The position numbers and the translations under genes are program-made. From NCBI GenBank assembly GCA_009782025.1, contig WQUQ01000118.1, positions 1 through 5,652 on the forward strand: a stretch of DNA of 5,652 nucleotides, given 5' to 3'. Source of the DNA: Desulfobulbus sp. (lineage in GTDB: Bacteria; Pseudomonadota; Gammaproteobacteria; Burkholderiales; Rhodocyclaceae). The notes below the pieces were generated by a model. The model was not told the DNA's origin and did no database searches. It saw only the letters and a list, made by a program, of their open reading frames with translations. Positions 1 to 5,652 of this stretch are shown here, piece after piece; positions within the stretch are counted from its first letter, which is position 1, and each line of letters starts with the position of its first letter.

Positions 1-14
1 GCGAGGTGATCTGA
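1..14 (+). CDS. C-terminal end of an upstream gene (partial)
   Basis: The first bases can be read as the last codons of an upstream gene, ending Glu-Val-Ile followed by TGA at 12-14, directly abutting the moaE ATG at 15. A second frame ends earlier, at TGA 7-9. Neither ends in the Gly-Gly that closes MoaD, so the immediate upstream neighbour is not an ordinary moaD; another cofactor gene such as moeA is possible. With only four codons visible this is a position-based guess. Confidence 0.3.
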
Positions 15-473
15 ATGACGGTGCGGGTGCAGGAAGCGGATTTCGACATCGCCGCCGAACTCGCCCTGTTGCGTGCCAATGACGCCCGCGTCGGCGCGCT
101 GTGCAGCTTCGTCGGCCTGGTGCGCGACATCAACGACGGCGAGCGCGTCAGCGGCATGACGCTGGAACACTACCCCGGCATGACCGAGAAGGCGCTCGAG
201 CAAATCGTTTTTGAAGCGCGCGCGCGCTGGGATATTTACGACGCGCTCGTCATCCATCGCGTCGGCCCGCTTGAGCCTCTCGACCCGATCGTGCTGGTCG
301 GCGTCACCAGCGCCCATCGGGCCGAAGCCTTCGCCGCCTGCGAATTCATCATGGATTACCTCAAAACCCGCGCCCCCTTCTGGAAAAAGGAAGCCACCGC
401 CGACGGCGGACGCTGGGTCGACGCCCGCGAGACGGACGACAGCGCCGCCAAACGCTGGGTTGAGTCAAGTTGA
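15..473 (+). CDS. moaE: Molybdopterin synthase catalytic (large) subunit MoaE
   Basis: MoaE is the large subunit of cytosolic molybdopterin synthase. With the thiocarboxylated C-terminus of MoaD it inserts two sulfurs into cyclic pyranopterin monophosphate to give molybdopterin, the precursor of the molybdenum cofactor. The 152-residue product has the usual family length (E. coli about 150). The family blocks are visible: FVGLVR at 32-37, LEHYPGMTEKAL at 50-61, VGVTSAHR at 95-102, and FIMDYLKTRAPFWKKE at 111-126. The last block holds the two lysines (K117 and K124) that correspond to the conserved active-site lysines K119 and K126 of the E. coli enzyme, so it should be active. The ATG is well supported by GAGGTGA at 3-9, five bases upstream. 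It touches the upstream stop, so it is probably the last gene of a moa/moe operon. Beyond it lies a degraded region on the opposite strand. Confidence 0.96.
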   Translation: MTVRVQEADFDIAAELALLRANDARVGALCSFVGLVRDINDGERVSGMTLEHYPGMTEKALEQIVFEARARWDIYDALVIHRVGPLEPLDPIVLVGVTSAHRAEAFAACEFIMDYLKTRAPFWKKEATADGGRWVDARETDDSAAKRWVESS

Positions 474-484
474 CGACCCCTTTT
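456..484 (+). terminator. Possible weak terminator at the end of moaE
   Basis: An imperfect hairpin spans the moaE stop codon. GGGTT at 456-460 can pair with GACCC at 475-479 (one G-T pair), and GTC at 464-466 with GAC at 472-474, with a three-base bulge. A short CTTTT run follows at 480-484. The T-run is only four bases, so termination may be inefficient or absent; no better terminator is seen after moaE. Confidence 0.25.
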
Positions 485-707
485 CGCTCCTTGAGCAGCG
501 CATGGAACTGGCCGCCATCGGCATGCAGCAGCGAGGCTTCGGCGCACTGCGCGCTTCAGAGGAGGTGGTAATCAGGTGGATTTCGGTCGGCACGAAGGCC
601 GCGGCTGGCGGCTGCGGGTGGATGAGCGCGTAGAGCGTTTCGGTGACGATTTGGGGCGTCATGCCAGTAACGGTCAGCAGGATGCGACGGGGATAACGGT
701 GAGACAT
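478..707 (-). pseudogene. Truncated, frameshifted CRISPR-associated NE0113-family (CARF/ring-nuclease type) protein remnant
   Basis: Reading leftwards from ATG 707, the first about 55 residues carry the N-terminal signature of the Cas_NE0113 family (TIGR02584/PF09623; often labelled Csm6-type or ring-nuclease CRISPR proteins that act on cyclic oligoadenylate in type III systems): ILLTVTGMTPQIVTETLYA, then VPTEIHLITT. After EARSA the frame is lost. The next frame, starting at 540, resumes the family pattern with EASLLHADGGQFHALLKER (540-484), so one base appears to have been deleted (or two gained) at about 541-556. The homology then stops near 478-490, where antisense moaE begins. Intact members are several times longer, so only the start of the cyclic-nucleotide-binding domain remains and the product cannot be functional. 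No Shine-Dalgarno is visible before ATG 707. The family call comes from remembered motif similarity; the breakage is directly visible. Confidence 0.75.
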
Positions 708-716
708 GACGGATTT

Positions 717-836
717 TCAGGCTGCGTGAGCAACCCACTGCTTGAGTTTTTCGGGCAGGCGAGCAATGTCGCAGCCGCAGACCCAAACCGTGGCTTTTCA
801 GATTGAACATGGCAGATTCGTGGAGATGAGGCTCAT
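717..836 (-). pseudogene. Short interrupted reading frame between pcnB and the CRISPR-associated remnant
   Basis: An ATG at 836-834 overlaps the pcnB stop as ATGA. Its frame runs 12 codons ([12 protein letters not shown]) to a TGA at 800-798, then continues as 26 sense codons (KATVWVCGCDI, then ARLPEKLKQWVAHAA) to a second TGA at 719-717. The frame is the same as that of the CRISPR-associated remnant starting at 707. The 26-codon part has mostly C/G third positions and could be the tail of a lost gene. I do not recognise a family. It may equally be non-coding sequence left by the rearrangement. No ribosome binding site is apparent. Confidence 0.25.
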
Positions 837-2176
837 GCGGCGGGCGGCGCAGGGTCGTCAGCGGCGGCCGGCTTCTTTTTCCGGCGGCGGCGCTTCTTGT
901 CGCCGGCTTGCTCGGGCAGCAGCATCCGCGCCCGTTCCTCGCCGTCGGCATTCTGGAAGCGGGTCCACCAGTCGGCGAGTTCCTGCTCCGCCTCGCCGGA
1001 TTCGGCGCGCAGCAGCAGAAAATCGTAGCCGGCGCGAAAGCGCGGCTGTTCGAGCAGGCCGTAGGGACGCTTGCCGGCGCGCTGGTCGAAACGCGGCTGG
1101 AGCAGCCAGATGTCCTTGATGTCGCCGGCGATGCGCCGTGTGATGGCGAGCTTTTCGCCCTGCACGTCGAGCACCGTGTCCATGGCCTGAAACAGCGCCG
1201 GAATTTTCGGCTCGCCGGCGGCCTTGAGCTTTTCCCAGTGGGCCAGCACCTCGTGCCAGAGCAGCGCAGCGAACAGGAAGCCGGGCGAAGTGCCCTTGCC
1301 GCGGCGGACGCGCTCGTCGGTATTGGCCAGCGCCAGCATCACGAATTTCTCGCCGAGCGGCTGTTCGAGAATCACGTCGAGCAGCGGCAGCAGGCCGTGA
1401 TGCAGGCCCTCGTCGCGCAACTGGGTGATGCACTTGACCGAGTGGCCGGAGGTCAAGAGCTTCAACATCTCGTCGAACAGGCGGGCCGCCGGAACGTTCT
1501 CCAGCAGCGCCGCCATCTCGCGGATCGGCCGTCGCGCCTCGGGGTCGATCGCCAGCCCCAGCTTGGCCGCCAGACGCACGGCGCGCAGCATGCGCACCGG
1601 GTCCTCGCGGTAACGGCCGCGCGGCTCGCCGATCATGCGCAGGGTGCGCGCCTTGAGGTCGCCGACGCCGTGGTGGTAATCAATGATCGCCTCGCTGCTC
1701 GGGTCGTAATACAGCGCATTGGCGGTGAAGTCGCGGCGGGCGGCGTCCTCGGCGTGGCTGCCGAAAACGTTGTCGTGCAACACCCGGCCGTGCTCGTCTT
1801 TCTTGGTGTCGTCGCCCAACTGGCCGCGGAAGGTGGTGACCTCGATCTGCTCCTGGCCCATCATCACGTGAACGATCTGGAAGCGGCGGCCGATGATGCG
1901 CGAGCGGCGGAAAGCGCGGCGCACCTCCTCGGGCGTGGCGTCGGTGGCGACATCGAAATCCTTCGGCTCGGCGCCGATCAGGAGGTCGCGGACGGCGCCG
2001 CCGACGACGTAGGCTTTGTGCCCGTTCTCCTGCAAGGCGGCGCAGACGCGGCGGCTGCCCGAACTGATGCGGTCGCGGGTGATGCCGTGAGTGGAGACGG
2101 GGATGACGGCTGGCTCATGCCGGCCGGGCCGGGTTTTCTTGCCGCTGAAAACGCGGGAAATGAATTTGCGGATCAC
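833..2176 (-). CDS. pcnB: Poly(A) polymerase I
   Basis: PcnB adds poly(A) tails to RNA 3' ends, which promotes turnover of mRNA fragments and regulatory RNAs. The 447-residue product shows the class II nucleotidyltransferase layout shared with CCA-adding enzymes. These are [10 protein letters not shown] at 59-68, the catalytic DFD at 73-75 (two metal-binding aspartates), [12 protein letters not shown] at 93-104, RRDFTANAL at 147-155, and [17 protein letters not shown] at 191-207. A strongly basic tail (KKRRRRKKK, 427-435) followed by an Ala/Pro-rich end fits the RNA-binding C-terminus of proteobacterial PcnB. The N-terminal extension before the GG motif (about 58 residues) is also typical of PcnB and argues against a CCA-adding enzyme. 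The start is GTG at 2176-2174: an in-frame TAG lies a short way upstream and no ATG intervenes. The Shine-Dalgarno is poor. In many related genomes folK follows pcnB; here a decayed region follows instead. Confidence 0.95.
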   Translation of the reverse strand: MIRKFISRVFSGKKTRPGRHEPAVIPVSTHGITRDRISSGSRRVCAALQENGHKAYVVGGAVRDLLIGAEPKDFDVATDATPEEVRRAFRRSRIIGRRFQIVHVMMGQEQIEVTTFRGQLGDDTKKDEHGRVLHDNVFGSHAEDAARRDFTANALYYDPSSEAIIDYHHGVGDLKARTLRMIGEPRGRYREDPVRMLRAVRLAAKLGLAIDPEARRPIREMAALLENVPAARLFDEMLKLLTSGHSVKCITQLRDEGLHHGLLPLLDVILEQPLGEKFVMLALANTDERVRRGKGTSPGFLFAALLWHEVLAHWEKLKAAGEPKIPALFQAMDTVLDVQGEKLAITRRIAGDIKDIWLLQPRFDQRAGKRPYGLLEQPRFRAGYDFLLLRAESGEAEQELADWWTRFQNADGEERARMLLPEQAGDKKRRRRKKKPAAADDPAPPAA

Positions 2177-2218
2177 GGATTGCCGTCGGGCAACGGCCCA
2201 ATGGAGCGGAAAGCGCGG

Positions 2219-2224
2219 ATTCTA
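2219..2224 (-). promoter_or_regulatory. Candidate -10 box for pcnB
   Basis: TAGAAT on the - strand lies about 42 bases before the pcnB GTG, in the divergent region shared with uvrA. A convincing -35 at 16-18 bases is missing; the nearest TTG-type hexamer (TTGCGC) sits 21 bases upstream. It is called on -10 similarity and position only. Confidence 0.35.
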
Positions 2225-2248
2225 CCGCAGCTTGGGGTGAGTGCAGCG

Positions 2249-2285
2249 CAACCCGGTTGAGCGAAGCCGCGCAAAAATCGGGTTG
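2249..2285. repeat. Inverted repeat CAACCCG / CGGGTTG in the pcnB-uvrA divergent region
   Basis: CAACCCG at 2249-2255 is matched by its exact reverse complement CGGGTTG at 2279-2285, with 23 bases between. The left arm is also part of a tight palindrome (CAACC-C-GGTTG, 2249-2259). The position between two divergent genes would suit an operator, but no known binding-site consensus is recognised and seven-base arms can arise by chance. Confidence 0.3.
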
Positions 2286-2301
2286 GCCGGAAATTTTTGC
2301 G

Positions 2302-2307
2302 TATATT
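2302..2307 (+). promoter_or_regulatory. Candidate -10 box for uvrA
   Basis: TATATT lies 31 bases before the uvrA ATG, in a locally AT-rich patch (2291-2310) of an otherwise GC-rich region. No good -35 is found at normal spacing. No CTGT-N8-ACAG LexA box is present anywhere from 2177 to 2338, so SOS control of the E. coli type is not supported by this region. Confidence 0.4.
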
Positions 2308-2338
2308 TCTCCCTTTCTCCAATCCGCCAACAACACCG

Positions 2339-5169
<2,831 letters not shown>

Positions 5170-5173
<4 letters not shown>

Positions 5174-5541
5174 GCGCCGCCGATTTCAAGGGCAAGAAGG
5201 GTTTGCGCCGGCTGTGGAACGCCCTCGGTTACTCGCGTGACGGTCTGGCCGCCGCCTGGAAGAACGAGGCCGCTTTCCGCGAGGAAATGCTGCTCGCCGC
5301 CATCGCCCTGCCGCTGGGGCTTTATCTCGGCCACAGCGGCGTCGAACGGGCGCTGCTGATCGGCAGCATCCTGCTGATCCTGATCGTCGAAATGCTCAAC
5401 TCGGCGCTCGAAGCCATCGTGGATAAAGCCTCGCCGGAAAAACACGAACTGGCCAAGCGGGCCAAGGACATGGGCAGCGCCGCGGTGCTGCTCGGCCTGG
5501 TGAGCGCCGCCGCCGTCTGGGCCTGCGTGCTGTGGCCGTGA
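5170..5541 (+). CDS. dgkA: Diacylglycerol kinase (prokaryotic DgkA family)
   Basis: DgkA is a small trimeric inner-membrane kinase that phosphorylates diacylglycerol to phosphatidate with ATP, recycling diacylglycerol released during envelope-polymer synthesis. The 123-residue product matches the family length (E. coli 122). It shows an amphipathic N-terminus (about 5-30), the NEAAFREE surface segment at 32-39, and three membrane segments at about 40-56, 60-82 and 102-121. The conserved catalytic region [14 protein letters not shown] at 72-85 (E74, N77, E81) is followed by [15 protein letters not shown] at 93-107. These match E28, E69, N72, E76, K94 and D95 of the E. coli enzyme, so it should be active. 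The ATG overlaps the uvrA stop (ATGA, 5170-5173), with GGAG at 5157-5160 as ribosome binding site inside uvrA. This suggests co-transcription and translational coupling with uvrA. Confidence 0.96.
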
Positions 5542-5562
5542 GCGCCTGCTGCATCCGGCCCA

Positions 5563-5588
5563 TTGTTCACTTTGCCTTGAGGTATAAT
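5563..5588 (+). promoter_or_regulatory. Promoter with consensus -10 for the gene starting at 5636
   Basis: A perfect TATAAT lies at 5583-5588, giving an expected transcript start near 5595 and a leader of about 40 bases. The best -35-like hexamer, TTGTTC at 5563-5568, is only 14 bases away, shorter than the usual 16-18, so the strength may rest mainly on the -10. The AT-rich leader that follows contrasts with the surrounding GC-rich coding DNA. Confidence 0.6.
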
Positions 5589-5635
5589 TCACGGCCGGTT
5601 TATCAATCCACAATCAATAACCACAGGAATGCCAA

Positions 5636-5652
5636 ATGAGCATCTCGGAAGA
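5636..5652 (+). CDS. N-terminus of an unidentified gene (partial)
   Basis: An ATG at 5636 opens a frame reading Met-Ser-Ile-Ser-Glu up to the window end. It is supported by AGGA at 5625-5628, seven bases upstream, and by the consensus -10 box at 5583-5588. Five residues are too few to name the product. Its own promoter indicates a unit separate from uvrA-dgkA. Confidence 0.6.

Noticed and set aside
464..474. GTCAA-G-TTGAC palindrome over the moaE stop as a protein-binding site
   Set aside because: Five-base arms lie within coding sequence; it is more simply explained by chance or as part of the weak hairpin.
717..800. The in-frame TGA codons as selenocysteine sites
   Set aside because: No recognisable selenoprotein family and no evident SECIS-like hairpin after either TGA; the decayed neighbourhood explains the stops better.
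474..832. Possible CRISPR array next to the CRISPR-associated remnant
   Set aside because: No direct repeats of 25-40 bases with regular spacers are present; the only repeated string is a 10-base imperfect pair.
908..2260. A 450-codon open frame on the + strand opposite pcnB
   Set aside because: Antisense shadow of pcnB; no recognisable motif, and pcnB carries all its catalytic motifs on the other strand.
2297..2338. TTG at 2297 as the uvrA start
   Set aside because: The added 14 residues do not resemble the family N-terminus and would overlap the putative -10 box; ATG 2339 gives the expected start.

Overview
The window reads as a stretch of GC-rich (roughly 60-65% by eye) proteobacterial chromosome, most likely betaproteobacterial (Rhodocyclales-like). 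This placement rests on the G/C-ending codons, the close similarity of the UvrA, DgkA, MoaE and PcnB products to proteobacterial family members, and the gene style. It is an impression from the sequence, not a computed placement.

Layout: moaE (molybdopterin synthase large subunit, + strand, 15-473) closes a molybdenum-cofactor cluster that begins left of the window. A gap of about 360 bases (474-832) follows with no intact gene. On the - strand it holds a decayed N-terminal fragment of a CRISPR-associated NE0113-family (PF09623/TIGR02584, CARF/ring-nuclease-type) protein, preceded in the same frame by a short interrupted reading frame that begins on the pcnB stop codon. Next is pcnB (poly(A) polymerase I, - strand, 833-2176, GTG start). 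A 162-base divergent promoter region (2177-2338) separates it from uvrA (+, 2339-5173, 944 aa, complete and with all expected motifs). uvrA overlaps dgkA (+, 5170-5541, diacylglycerol kinase) by an ATGA junction. A consensus TATAAT box then precedes the first codons of an unidentified gene (5636 to the window end).

Function: the intact genes are housekeeping: molybdopterin synthesis, RNA 3' polyadenylation, nucleotide excision repair and lipid recycling. uvrA and dgkA look like one transcription unit. The only accessory signal is the CRISPR-associated remnant between moaE and pcnB, which marks a site where a type III CRISPR-type accessory gene was once present and has been lost or rearranged. 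I found no CRISPR repeats, cas effector genes or transposase with it, and no complete undescribed system in this window.
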